Shown here: positions 33,777-42,584 of the stretch, piece by piece
Layout: each line of letters opens with the position of its first letter
Position numbering within the stretch: the first letter of the stretch is position 1
Position numbers and translations under genes: made by a program
The notes under the pieces: generated by a model
What the model was told of the DNA's origin: nothing
Seen by the model: the letters and a program-made list of their open reading frames with translations, nothing else
The model's database searches: none
Source of the DNA: Phocaeicola faecalis
Lineage (GTDB): Bacteria > Bacteroidota > Bacteroidia > Bacteroidales > Bacteroidaceae
DNA: 64,000 bases
Direction: 5' to 3'
Assembly: GCF_021730445.1 (NCBI RefSeq)
Contig: NZ_JADNRM010000013.1
Coordinates: forward strand, 47,824 to 111,823

Positions 33777-36700
33777 ATGAATTTAAGAACCTTTATAGAA
33801 CGCCCCATCCTATCGGCAGTTATCTCTATTTCGATAGTCGTAGTGGGCATCATCGGGCTGTTCACTTTGCCCGTCGAGCAATATCCGGATATTGCTCCGC
33901 CTACCATCCAGGTAAACACCTCTTATTTCGGCGCTAGTGCGGAAACGCTTCAAAAGAGTGTGATCGCTCCGTTGGAAGAAGCGATTAATGGTGTGGAAAA
34001 CATGACTTATATGACTTCCACCGCTACCAATGCCGGTACGGTAGACATTACTGTGTATTTCAAACAGGGGACAGACCCCGATATGGCGGCGGTCAATGTG
34101 CAGAACCGCGTATCCAAGGCTACCGGGCAGCTCCCTGCCGAAGTAACCCAGGTGGGCGTGACCACTTCAAAGCGTCAGACCAGTATCTTGCAGATGTTCT
34201 CACTCTATAGTCCGGATGATTCGTATGATGAGAAATTCCTTTCCAACTATATCAGTATCAACCTGAAACCTTCTATTCTCCGTATTCAGGGAGTAGGTGA
34301 TATGATGATTATGGGTGGAGACTATAGTATGCGTATCTGGATGAAGCCTGACGTGATGGCTCAGTATAAACTGATTCCATCGGATGTTACTCAGGTGTTG
34401 GCAGAGCAGAATATAGAATCGGCTACCGGTTCATTCGGTGAGAACTCTGATGAGACTTACCAATATACCATGAAGTATAAAGGCCGTTTGATTACTCCGG
34501 AAGAATTCGGTGAAATTGTGATTCGGTCTTCAGATGATGGTGAGGTGCTGAAACTGAAAGAGATTGCCGATATTGAGATGGGTGAAGAAAGTTATGCCTA
34601 TCATGGTGCGATGGACGGACACCCCGGTATCTCTTGTATGATTTTCCAGACGGCCGGCTCTAATGCTACGGAAGTGAACAATAACATTGATGCTTTGCTG
34701 GAAGAAGCTGCCAAGGATTTGCCGAAAGGGGTGGAGCTGACCAAAGTGATGAGTTCCAACGATTTCCTTTATGCATCTATTCATGAGGTGGTGAAGACTT
34801 TGTTTGAGGCTATCTTCTTGGTCATCTTGATTGTGTATGTATTCTTGCAGGATATCCGTTCTACCGTTATTCCGTTGGTAGGTATCATTGTATCTTTGAT
34901 TGGTACCTTCGCCTTTATGTCGATAGCCGGATTCAGTATCAACCTGATTACCCTGTTTGCTTTGGTATTGGTAATCGGTACGGTGGTAGATGATGCCATA
35001 GTCGTCGTCGAGGCGGTGCAGGCACGTTTTGATGTGGGCTACCGCTCTTCTTATATGGCCAGTATCGATGCCATGAAGGGTATCAGTAATGCGGTTATCT
35101 CTTCTTCATTGGTATTTATGGCGGTGTTTATTCCGGTTTCGTTCATGAGCGGAACTTCCGGTACTTTCTATACACAGTTTGGTTTGACAATGGCGGTTGC
35201 TGTAGGTATATCTGCCGTCAATGCGTTGACGCTGAGTCCGGCACTGTGCGCTTTGTTCCTGAAACCGTATATCAATGCAGACGGTACGGTGAACAACAAC
35301 TTTGCGGCACGTTTCCGTAAAGCGTTCAATGCGGCTTTTGATGTGATGATTGAAAGATATAAGAAAGGGGTGTTGTTCTTTATCAAACGCAAATGGATGG
35401 TATGGACACTTCTCACGGCTTCGGTAGTATTGTTGGCGTTCTTGATGAATACCACCAAAACCAGTTTGGTGCCCGATGAAGACCAGGGGGTTGTGTTTGT
35501 CAATGTCAGTACGGCGGCAGGTAGTTCATTGAAAACGACCAATGACGTAATGATGCGTATCGAAAAGCGTATGATGGATATTCCGCAGGTATTGCATGTG
35601 CAGCGTGTGGCCGGTTATGGTTTGCTGGCAGGTCAGGGTAACTCTTTCGGTATGCTGATCCTGAAGCTGAAACCTTGGGATGAGCGTGAAGGAAAAGAGA
35701 ATGATGTACAGGCGGTAATCGGGCAGGTATATGGCCGTACCGCAGACATCAAGGATGCCAGTGTGTTTGCCATCTCTCCGGGTATGATTCCGGGCTATGG
35801 TATGGGTAATGCGTTGGAACTCCACATGCAGGATAAACAAGGTGGTGATGTGGGGACTTTCTTCAATACTACCCAGCAATATCTGGGCGTTTTGAACCAG
35901 CGTCCCGAAATTGCGATGGCCTATTCTACCTTTGATATCCGTTATCCGCAATGGACGGTGGAGGTGGACGCGTCTAAATGTAAACGCGCCGGCATCACTC
36001 CGGATGCGGTGTTAAGTACGTTGTCGGGCTACTATGGCGGACAGTATGTTTCCAACTTCAACCGTTTCTCTAAAGTATATAAGGTAATGATTCAGGCTGA
36101 TCCTAAATATCGTGTGGACGAAAGCTCGTTGAACAATATCTTTGTGCGTATGTCGAATGGCGAGATGGCTCCCCTCGGCCAGTTTGTGACATTGACCCGC
36201 AGTTATGGCGCAGAATCATTGAGCCGTTTCAATATGTTCAACTCCATTGCTGTGAACGCGATGCCTGCTGAAGGGTATAGTACCGGTGATGCTATCCATG
36301 CTGTTCAGGAGACTGCCGTACAAGCACTTCCGAAAGGTTTCGGATATGATTTCGGTGGTATTACTCGTGAAGAGACCGACCAGGGAGGCACGACTATTAT
36401 CATCTTTGGTATTTGCTTCCTGATGATCTATCTCATCTTGAGTGCGCTTTATGAAAGTTTCCTTATTCCGTTTGCCGTATTGCTTTCCGTGCCGTTCGGT
36501 TTGATGGGTAGCTTCCTGTTTGCGAAGATGATGGGGCTGGAAAACAATATTTATTTGCAGACCGGTTTGATTATGTTGATTGGTTTGCTTGCCAAGACTG
36601 CCATCTTGCTGACCGAGTATGCTACTGAGCGCCGCAAGGCAGGTATGAGTCTGACTTCTGCCGCACTTTCTGCCGCCAAGGCTCGTTTGCGTCCTATTTT

Positions 36701-36986
36701 GATGACTGCTTTGACCATGATTTTCGGTTTGTTCCCGTTGATGGTTGCCAGTGGGGTAGGTGCTAATGGTAACAGTTCACTGGGTACAGGTACTGTGGGC
36801 GGTATGGTGATTGGTACGCTGGCGTTACTGTTTATTGTACCTTCTTTGTTTATCGTATTCCAATATTTGCAGGAAAAGGTACGTCCTATTCAGTTTCAGC
36901 CGGCGTCCGATTGGCAGATTCAGGAAGAATGTATAGAAGCAAGAGAAGAAAGACAGCACCACATTGAAGAAAAAGGAAAGCATTAA
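33777..36986 (+). CDS. RND multidrug efflux permease (HAE1/AcrB type)
   Basis: The inner-membrane, proton-driven pump. At 1069 residues it is normal for the family, with twelve predicted helices and two large periplasmic loops. N-terminal RPILSAVISISIVVVGIIGLFTLPVEQYPDIAPPTI is typical HAE1. The proton relay pair Asp405-Asp406 lies in GTVVDDAIVVVEAV, and its Lys partner lies in IGLLAKTAILLTEYA. Substrates are likely hydrophobic drugs, dyes or bile salts, which cannot be determined from sequence. The polar C-terminal tail is His/Glu rich. Confidence 0.96.
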   Translation: MNLRTFIERPILSAVISISIVVVGIIGLFTLPVEQYPDIAPPTIQVNTSYFGASAETLQKSVIAPLEEAINGVENMTYMTSTATNAGTVDITVYFKQGTDPDMAAVNVQNRVSKATGQLPAEVTQVGVTTSKRQTSILQMFSLYSPDDSYDEKFLSNYISINLKPSILRIQGVGDMMIMGGDYSMRIWMKPDVMAQYKLIPSDVTQVLAEQNIESATGSFGENSDETYQYTMKYKGRLITPEEFGEIVIRSSDDGEVLKLKEIADIEMGEESYAYHGAMDGHPGISCMIFQTAGSNATEVNNNIDALLEEAAKDLPKGVELTKVMSSNDFLYASIHEVVKTLFEAIFLVILIVYVFLQDIRSTVIPLVGIIVSLIGTFAFMSIAGFSINLITLFALVLVIGTVVDDAIVVVEAVQARFDVGYRSSYMASIDAMKGISNAVISSSLVFMAVFIPVSFMSGTSGTFYTQFGLTMAVAVGISAVNALTLSPALCALFLKPYINADGTVNNNFAARFRKAFNAAFDVMIERYKKGVLFFIKRKWMVWTLLTASVVLLAFLMNTTKTSLVPDEDQGVVFVNVSTAAGSSLKTTNDVMMRIEKRMMDIPQVLHVQRVAGYGLLAGQGNSFGMLILKLKPWDEREGKENDVQAVIGQVYGRTADIKDASVFAISPGMIPGYGMGNALELHMQDKQGGDVGTFFNTTQQYLGVLNQRPEIAMAYSTFDIRYPQWTVEVDASKCKRAGITPDAVLSTLSGYYGGQYVSNFNRFSKVYKVMIQADPKYRVDESSLNNIFVRMSNGEMAPLGQFVTLTRSYGAESLSRFNMFNSIAVNAMPAEGYSTGDAIHAVQETAVQALPKGFGYDFGGITREETDQGGTTIIIFGICFLMIYLILSALYESFLIPFAVLLSVPFGLMGSFLFAKMMGLENNIYLQTGLIMLIGLLAKTAILLTEYATERRKAGMSLTSAALSAAKARLRPILMTALTMIFGLFPLMVASGVGANGNSSLGTGTVGGMVIGTLALLFIVPSLFIVFQYLQEKVRPIQFQPASDWQIQEECIEAREERQHHIEEKGKH

Positions 36987-37075
36987 CATCGTAGGGTGAT
37001 GCTCAGAATGACAATATGATAGGTTGTTTTAGCTTTGACACCGCCCGGATGTGTGCATAATTAAATAGTATAAGA

Positions 37076-38464
37076 ATGAAAAAACAAATCATTATATCAA
37101 CTGTCGCAGCCCTCACACTGAGTAGCTGCGGCATATATACCAACTATAAACCTGCAACCGAGGTGCCCGATAATTTGTATGGGGAAGAGGTTGTGGTTGT
37201 TGATACGTTGGATAATATCGGCAATCTGAGCTGGAGGGAGGTCTTTACCGATCCGCAGCTTCAGGGGCTGATAGAGCAGGGATTGCAGAACAATACGGAT
37301 TTGCAGTCGGCACAATGGTGTGTGAAGGAGGCGGAAGCTACCATGCTTTCAGCTAAATTGGCCTATCTGCCTTCTTTCGCTTTGTCACCACAGGGAACAG
37401 CTAGCAGTTTTGATAAAGGAAAGGCTGTGCAAACCTATACTTTACCGGTTACGGCAAGTTGGGAAATAGATATCTTCGGGCGTATCCGTAATGCGAAACG
37501 TCAGGCAAAGGCGTTGCTCGAACAGAGTCGTGACTACAAGCAGGCTGTCCAGACCCAGCTGATAGCCGGTATAGCCAATACTTACTATACTTTGCTGATG
37601 CTGGACAACCAACTGGAAATCTCTATCCGGACAGAACAGTCATGGAAAGAAACCGTAGATGCTACCCGTGCCTTGATGGAGGCGGGACTGGCGAATGAGG
37701 CGGCCGTTTCACAAATGGAAGCTACATACTATACTATATGCACTTCTGTTCTCGACTTGAAAGAACAGATTAATCAGGTAGAAAACAGTCTTTCGCTGTT
37801 ATTGGCAGAAGCTCCTCATGCTATTCAGCGCGGTTTACTCGTTGGGGCGGATACATGGAATAGTCCCAAGGGTTTACCGAAGAACCTATCAGTAGGTATT
37901 CCTGTACAGATGCTTGCCAACCGCCCCGATGTACGTAGTGCGGAACGTTCGCTGGAGGCGGCTTTCTATGCTACTAATCAGGCACGGTCTGCATTCTATC
38001 CTTCTATTGTGTTGAGTGGAAGTGCCGGATGGACAAACTCTGCTGGAAGTATGATTGTTAATCCGGGCAAATTTATAGCAACAGCTATTGGCTCATTGAC
38101 GCAACCATTATTTAATAAAGGTGCGAATATTGCACAGCTGAAGATAGCCCGAGCCCAACAGGAAGAAGCAAAGTTAAGTTTTCAACAGGCTTTGTTGAAT
38201 GCGGGAAGTGAAGTCAATGAGGCATTGGTGAAGTATCAGACAGCGCAGGAGAAGTCGGCTTATTATGATAGACAAATTATATCGCTGAATAAAGCTCTTG
38301 AGAGCACTTCTCTGTTGATGAAACATGGGAATACTACTTATCTGGAAGTATTGACGGCTCAGCAAACATTGCTCAGTGCGCAATTGAGCCAAGTGGCGAA
38401 TCGCTTTACAGAGATGCAAGGTATGATAAACCTCTATCAGGCATTAGGTGGAGGACGTGATTAA
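37076..38464 (+). CDS. RND efflux outer-membrane channel lipoprotein (OprM/NodT family)
   Basis: 462 residues with a lipobox (LTLSSC). The chain carries the two-fold repeat of TolC-like channels: LQGLIEQGLQNNTDLQSAQWCVKEAEA and VQMLANRPDVRSAERSLEAAFYATNQARSAFYPSIVLSG. Long helices (about 150-240 and 350-450) form the periplasmic tunnel. It completes the tripartite pump with the two upstream genes. The 89-base gap to the pump gene shows no clear terminator. A hairpin follows the stop. Confidence 0.94.
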   Translation: MKKQIIISTVAALTLSSCGIYTNYKPATEVPDNLYGEEVVVVDTLDNIGNLSWREVFTDPQLQGLIEQGLQNNTDLQSAQWCVKEAEATMLSAKLAYLPSFALSPQGTASSFDKGKAVQTYTLPVTASWEIDIFGRIRNAKRQAKALLEQSRDYKQAVQTQLIAGIANTYYTLLMLDNQLEISIRTEQSWKETVDATRALMEAGLANEAAVSQMEATYYTICTSVLDLKEQINQVENSLSLLLAEAPHAIQRGLLVGADTWNSPKGLPKNLSVGIPVQMLANRPDVRSAERSLEAAFYATNQARSAFYPSIVLSGSAGWTNSAGSMIVNPGKFIATAIGSLTQPLFNKGANIAQLKIARAQQEEAKLSFQQALLNAGSEVNEALVKYQTAQEKSAYYDRQIISLNKALESTSLLMKHGNTTYLEVLTAQQTLLSAQLSQVANRFTEMQGMINLYQALGGGRD

Positions 38465-38503
38465 AATTTAGCATACTGTAATCTTCATAGAGATGAAGAA
38501 AGA

Positions 38504-38542
38504 AAGGCTGCCGAAGTAGTGATACTTATAGGCAGCCTTATT
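38504..38542. terminator. Terminator between the efflux operon and the convergent lipoprotein gene
   Basis: AAGGCTGCC (38504-38512) pairs perfectly with GGCAGCCTT (38531-38539), followed by T-rich sequence. Confidence 0.75.
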
Positions 38543-38551
38543 ATATTTTAT

Positions 38552-39808
38552 TTATGGTTCTACAATGATGCAAACCGGATTGGAATCTTCATTTATATCC
38601 TTCAAAAAACTCAGTTTCCCTTCTTGGGCAGTTTCAGGATGTTCATCCAGCCATTTCTGGATATCTCCAACTTCCTGTAAAGAGGCGTATTCTCCTTGTT
38701 CCGAGTGTGTTTCTGGAAAGAAAGGCATAAACCGGCTCAAGTCATCAGTTAATCCGGCTTCGTTTTTATTCATATAAGTCTTTCCGGTTGTCTTATCATA
38801 GATTCCGGTGAAAGGTATGTTCCGACTATATATTCCTTGTATGCATTGGAATAAGATATTTTGCGGAGTCTCCATGACATATGAAACGGTAATATATTCT
38901 TCCGTACCTTCTTTGTCTCCAATCTTATCAGTCGGCAAAGTCCATTTGCCTATATTAAATGTGAGATAGGGTTGCATTTCATTCCCTTTTATCGTAAAGA
39001 TGGTGTCTTTCAATGCTTCTCTGAAATGGATATCATTTCCGCTATTCCATACGGTGGGGTAATTTACCGGCATATAGTATTTCTTTCCATTTTTAGATTC
39101 TAAAATAATCACCCCATTGTAGCCTAACATTCCGAAGGCTTTTTTCCCTGTTTTTCCATGAAGAACTGAGATGGATGCAATATCATTGGGAGTGATAGTT
39201 TGCTCAACATAAGGGTTGCTGTTGTTTATAGAGTCTTTTGCTTCCCCTTTTTCGTTAAACCATACCAACTTATTGTTGGAAGAGGGAATTCCAATGGCTT
39301 CCCCATAATGGCCGATAATAAGCGAATCGGTAAAAGTGGCGCAAAATCCTTGTGCCAGGTTCTTGGGCAGTGTGACTTCTCCCAGGAATGTGCCTTCTTG
39401 ACTGTATTTGAGCAATTTATTTGGTTGGCGATGAAAGTAAAGAGTTCCGGTTTGGGGATGGACGTAGTACATTGCATTGCTGTATCCTTCCGGGTCATTT
39501 CCTCTGTGTCCTATACTGCACAAATATTTTCCTGTCTGTTTGTCGAATGCGAGACAGCGAGAGCCGGTTGTCACCAAGATTTTATCTTTTAGGAGTTTGA
39601 TGGAGTATGAGTTTCCTATTAAAGAAGAATCAGTCGTTTCCAGCGGTACGTAACGGATGTTTTTTCCTAATTGAGACACCTTTAATTCGGTGAGCTGTTC
39701 AATACTGCCGGCGATGTCAATGGCTTTTGAATCGTTGGTTTGACTTGGTTGTGCACAGGAACCTAGTAATAACAGGAGCACAGCACTTAAGATAATTTGC
39801 TTTTTCAT
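38552..39808 (-). CDS. 6-bladed beta-propeller lipoprotein
   Basis: 418 residues with the signal MKKQIILSAVLLLLLGSC and lipobox. The mature protein opens with KVSQLGKNIRYVPLETTDSSLIGN, then a kinase-free series of WD/NHL-like blades such as CLAFDKQTGKYLCSIGHRGNDPEGYSNAMYYVHPQTGTLYFH. This is the pattern of the Bacteroidales 6-bladed propeller family, and the partial gene at 63192 begins the same way. Function unknown; surface-exposed binding is possible. The frame extends upstream to 39847, but the lipoprotein signal fixes the start at 39808. Confidence 0.83.
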   Translation of the reverse strand: MKKQIILSAVLLLLLGSCAQPSQTNDSKAIDIAGSIEQLTELKVSQLGKNIRYVPLETTDSSLIGNSYSIKLLKDKILVTTGSRCLAFDKQTGKYLCSIGHRGNDPEGYSNAMYYVHPQTGTLYFHRQPNKLLKYSQEGTFLGEVTLPKNLAQGFCATFTDSLIIGHYGEAIGIPSSNNKLVWFNEKGEAKDSINNSNPYVEQTITPNDIASISVLHGKTGKKAFGMLGYNGVIILESKNGKKYYMPVNYPTVWNSGNDIHFREALKDTIFTIKGNEMQPYLTFNIGKWTLPTDKIGDKEGTEEYITVSYVMETPQNILFQCIQGIYSRNIPFTGIYDKTTGKTYMNKNEAGLTDDLSRFMPFFPETHSEQGEYASLQEVGDIQKWLDEHPETAQEGKLSFLKDINEDSNPVCIIVEP

Positions 39809-39840
39809 GGTATTTGGGGTAACTAAAAAGAAAAAGAAGT

Positions 39841-39980
39841 GTGTCAAAACTAAACCGGCCTATCCCATCGTCAGCTGTAGGGGCAGGGTTTGCCTGCCCG
39901 AAGACACAAAGTAAACTGTTTTCGGGCGAGCGAACCTCGCCCCTACGAACGAAACGACAGCATTATCCACGTTTTGACAC
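39841..39980. repeat. Element bounded by inverted GTGTCAAAAC (copy B), enclosing a GTAG...CTAC double hairpin (copy 3)
   Basis: GTGTCAAAAC at 39841-39850 and GTTTTGACAC at 39971-39980 form a perfect 10-bp inverted pair. Inside, 39877-39946 runs from GTAGGGGCAGG to CTCGCCCCTAC and contains two hairpins plus the AAAGTAAACTGTTTTCGGGC segment shared with 20206-20278. Reading frames through it are by-products of the repeat. Confidence 0.75.
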
Positions 39981-40009
39981 AACCCCTTCTTACTATAAAA
40001 AAAGTTGTA

Positions 40010-40561
40010 TTAGCGGGCAGCAAAGAATACAGAACTTCCGGCTGCTACTCTTACAGTTGCTACACCCTGAGCATCGGGAGTGACAGTCATTGAGGTACCG
40101 TTTTGCATACTGACAGTTGCAGTTCCGTCTTCGTTCATTTTTACCAGTTCGAAGCTTTGTCCGTCGGCTACAGCATTCCAGGTATTGTTGTCCTTGTTGT
40201 AAACCAAATCAACAGATTTTTCTTCTCCCTTTTTAGTGATGGTGTAACCATCTGTGTTTGTCTTCACCAAATATTCACCGTTTTCGCCTTTTACTTCTTT
40301 CACTTCACCAATAGAAGCCGTAGGGTTGGAACCACTCCAGAACTCGATGGAGTTGAGTACCAAAACGTCCGCCAGGTAAGCGATTTCGTAAACGGGCACA
40401 ATGTGGAAAGCAACGAAAATAAGTTCGTTTACAAACTTGTTGCTGACTCCTTGGTTCCAATCCTTCAGATTATTCCATAATCCAAAAGAACCGATGCATG
40501 ATGAAAACATGATGCTTCCACCCAGCATGGCACAAACAACCAATGTTTTATTTCTTTTCAT
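40010..40561 (-). CDS. DUF3332-family lipoprotein
   Basis: 183 residues. A signal peptide leads to MFSSC, a lipobox. The following segment (IGSFGLWNNLKDWNQGVSNKFVNELIFVAFHIVPVYEIAYLADVLVLNSIEFWSGSNP) is characteristic of DUF3332 proteins, with a hydrophobic stretch that may form one or two membrane helices. The C-terminal part is a beta-rich domain. Function unknown. It is divergent from the MFS gene and has its own minus-strand TATCTTTG at 40632-40625. Confidence 0.87.
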   Translation of the reverse strand: MKRNKTLVVCAMLGGSIMFSSCIGSFGLWNNLKDWNQGVSNKFVNELIFVAFHIVPVYEIAYLADVLVLNSIEFWSGSNPTASIGEVKEVKGENGEYLVKTNTDGYTITKKGEEKSVDLVYNKDNNTWNAVADGQSFELVKMNEDGTATVSMQNGTSMTVTPDAQGVATVRVAAGSSVFFAAR

Positions 40562-40624
40562 AATTACATAAGTTAAGTTTATAAAAGTCTTTTTCCCGAT
40601 GATAATCCGGGACTATTCATCTTG

Positions 40625-40681
40625 CAAAGATAGAACTTTTTTATGGAAATGTTCTTCTCTTCTTAAAAATCTGTATCTTTG
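40625..40681. promoter_or_regulatory. Divergent promoters, DUF3332 / MFS transporter
   Basis: TATCTTTG on the minus strand (40632-40625) and TATCTTTG on the plus strand (40674-40681) drive genes starting at 40561 and 40728. Confidence 0.65.
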
Positions 40682-40727
40682 TCCATTCGAATATGAAAAA
40701 CTATTAATCAAAAATCTTATAAAAGAA

Positions 40728-42116
40728 ATGAAAGAACAGATTCAAAAAAAGCTCAACGACTCTAAAGCACTTCGGTGGGGTGTGTTGGTGCTGGTGGCTT
40801 TCACCATGTTATGCGGTTATTTCCTGACGGATGTAATGTCGCCTCTCAAAACGATGCTTGAAAAAGAACTATTATGGGACAGCCTTGATTACGGCATCTT
40901 TACAAGTGCGTATGGCTGGTTTAATGTTTTCGCTTTCATGCTGATTATCGGAGGTATTATCCTTGATAAGATGGGAGTTCGTTTCACCGGAATGGGAGCC
41001 TGTGTTCTGATGGTGCTGGGTTGCGGATTAAAATATTACGCCATTTCAACTACTTTCCCTGTCGGTGATACATTTTTTGGTATGAAGACACAGGTTGGTT
41101 TAGCCGCTTTAGGATATGCCATCTTCGGGGTAGGTGTGGAAATTGCCGGTATCACTGTCTCAAAAATCATAGTAAAATGGTTTAAAGGTAAAGAAATGGC
41201 TTTGGCTATGGGAATGGAAATGGCTACAGCTCGTTTGGGTACCATGTTGGCATTAGCCGTTACGGTTCCTATTGCTACTTTTTTTGGAATTACTGATGCT
41301 GATGGTACTTTCCATCCCAATATTCCGGCTCCGTTGCTACTTTGTCTCATCATGCTTTGTATTGGTACGATAGCTTTCTTTATTTACACCTTTTATGATA
41401 AGAAACTGGATGCTTCGTTAGAAGAAGAGGGCGCAGAACCGGAAGAGCCTTTCCGTATGAAAGATATTTGGCTGATTATCACTAATAAGGGCTTTTGGCT
41501 GATTGCCATGCTTTGTGTGTTATTCTATTCTGCCGTGTTCCCCTTCTTGAAATATGCCACTGATTTGATGGTACAGAAATACCATGTAGATCCAGAACTT
41601 GCCGGAACAATTCCAAGTCTTTTGCCTTTGGGAACTTTGTTCTTGACTCCATTCTTCGGTAATATATACGATCGTATCGGCAAAGGGGCTACCCTGATGA
41701 TTATCGGTTCTGTTCTTTTAATTTTCGTACATACCATGTTTGCATTGCCGGTACTCAATGTTTGGTGGTTTGCTACTATTGTGATGATTGTATTGGGGAT
41801 TGGTTTCTCATTGGTTCCGTCGGCTATGTGGCCTTCTGTTCCTAAAATTATTCCCGAAAAACAATTGGGTACTGCTTATGCTCTTATTTTCTGGGTGCAG
41901 AATTGGGGATTGATGGGTGTTCCTGCTTTGATTGGCTATGTGCTGAATGAATATTGCAAAGGCCCGGTTGTAGATGGTATGCAGACTTATGATTATACGT
42001 TGCCAATGTGCATTTTTGCTTGTTTTGGTGTAGCGGCTTTACTCTTTGCGGTTTGGTTGAAAGCGGAAAATAAGAAAAAAGGATATGGATTGGAAGAAGC
42101 CAACATAAAGAAATAG
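40728..42116 (+). CDS. MFS transporter, substrate unknown
   Basis: 462 residues with twelve predicted membrane helices. N-terminal features are KALRWGVLVLVAFTMLCGYFLTDVMSPL and LDYGIFTSAYGWFNVFAFMLIIGGIILDKMGVRFTG, which place the MFS loop motif between helices 2 and 3. The central loop is acidic (LDASLEEEGAEPEEPFRMKD). The overall pattern suggests a symporter for organic acids or small peptides, but I cannot choose. The frame is open to 40599, but the promoter and the first hydrophobic segment support the start at 40728. A strong hairpin follows. Confidence 0.87.
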   Translation: MKEQIQKKLNDSKALRWGVLVLVAFTMLCGYFLTDVMSPLKTMLEKELLWDSLDYGIFTSAYGWFNVFAFMLIIGGIILDKMGVRFTGMGACVLMVLGCGLKYYAISTTFPVGDTFFGMKTQVGLAALGYAIFGVGVEIAGITVSKIIVKWFKGKEMALAMGMEMATARLGTMLALAVTVPIATFFGITDADGTFHPNIPAPLLLCLIMLCIGTIAFFIYTFYDKKLDASLEEEGAEPEEPFRMKDIWLIITNKGFWLIAMLCVLFYSAVFPFLKYATDLMVQKYHVDPELAGTIPSLLPLGTLFLTPFFGNIYDRIGKGATLMIIGSVLLIFVHTMFALPVLNVWWFATIVMIVLGIGFSLVPSAMWPSVPKIIPEKQLGTAYALIFWVQNWGLMGVPALIGYVLNEYCKGPVVDGMQTYDYTLPMCIFACFGVAALLFAVWLKAENKKKGYGLEEANIKK

Positions 42117-42149
42117 GGTTTCTCCCTCATTATTTAAAAACTCCCAAAA

Positions 42150-42202
42150 GAAAACTGCTGCAAAGGATTGTGTTGTCAATCGATTGCAGCAGCTTCTTTT
42201 TT
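42150..42202 (+). terminator. Terminator after the MFS gene
   Basis: AAGAAAACTGCTGCAA (42150-42165) pairs with TTGCAGCAGCTTCTTTT (42184-42200), one small bulge, followed by T residues. It may also serve the small minus-strand gene at 42216. Confidence 0.8.
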
Positions 42203-42215
42203 CAGCCTGTCGGTC

Positions 42216-42326
42216 TTATGCAAAGAATGCAGTCAACAATAGAATAAAAACGGCTTCGGCTGCTGTGGCCATCATAAATACCTTCTTCACATTTCCAAGG
42301 CTTGCTGTCTGAGTAGTTGTATTCAT
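42216..42326 (-). CDS. Putative 36-residue single-pass membrane peptide
   Basis: A short minus-strand frame encodes a polar N-terminus (MNTTTQTASLGNVKK) and a C-terminal hydrophobic helix (VFMMATAAEAVFILLLTAFFA), the layout of a small inner-membrane protein. It fills an otherwise empty gap between two genes, is preceded by an AAAATGAAAGT leader, and ends just before a hairpin that can terminate the minus strand. I recognise no family. The composition favours a real gene, but conservation would be needed to be sure. Confidence 0.5.
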   Translation of the reverse strand: MNTTTQTASLGNVKKVFMMATAAEAVFILLLTAFFA

Positions 42327-42508
42327 ACTTTCATTTTATTAAGTTAGTAAAACTAATATCTTTTCAGTTGTTTTGTTATTGCAAAAATCAGCAATTATTC
42401 TGGTAGTTTACTGTCCTAAATGGCTTTTATACTGTTCAAAAAAAACTCGTTAAACTTATTTATATCAACTATTAACAAGTGTATATGGGGCTTTTTCTAT
42501 AGAACAAA

Positions 42509-42559
42509 ATACTGCCTTTATCCATGGGGCAGTATGCGGTGAATGGATAAAGGCAGTAT
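42509..42559 (-). terminator. Terminator after DUF4831 gene
   Basis: A perfect 17-bp inverted repeat (ATACTGCCTTTATCCAT, 42509-42525, against 42543-42559) with a 17-base loop and, on the minus strand, a following TTTTG. It lies 25 bases past the DUF4831 stop. Confidence 0.85.
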
Positions 42560-42584
42560 GTATGATTGGAGCAAATCGAAGCTG

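Noticed and set aside
39841..40093. Plus-strand frames of 80 and 67 codons
   Set aside because: They read through the GTGTCAAAAC element and the antisense of the DUF3332 gene; the translation reflects repeat sequence.
42509..42559. 17-bp perfect inverted repeat considered as an invertible promoter
   Set aside because: It lies just after the DUF4831 stop with a T-run on the minus strand, which fits a terminator better.
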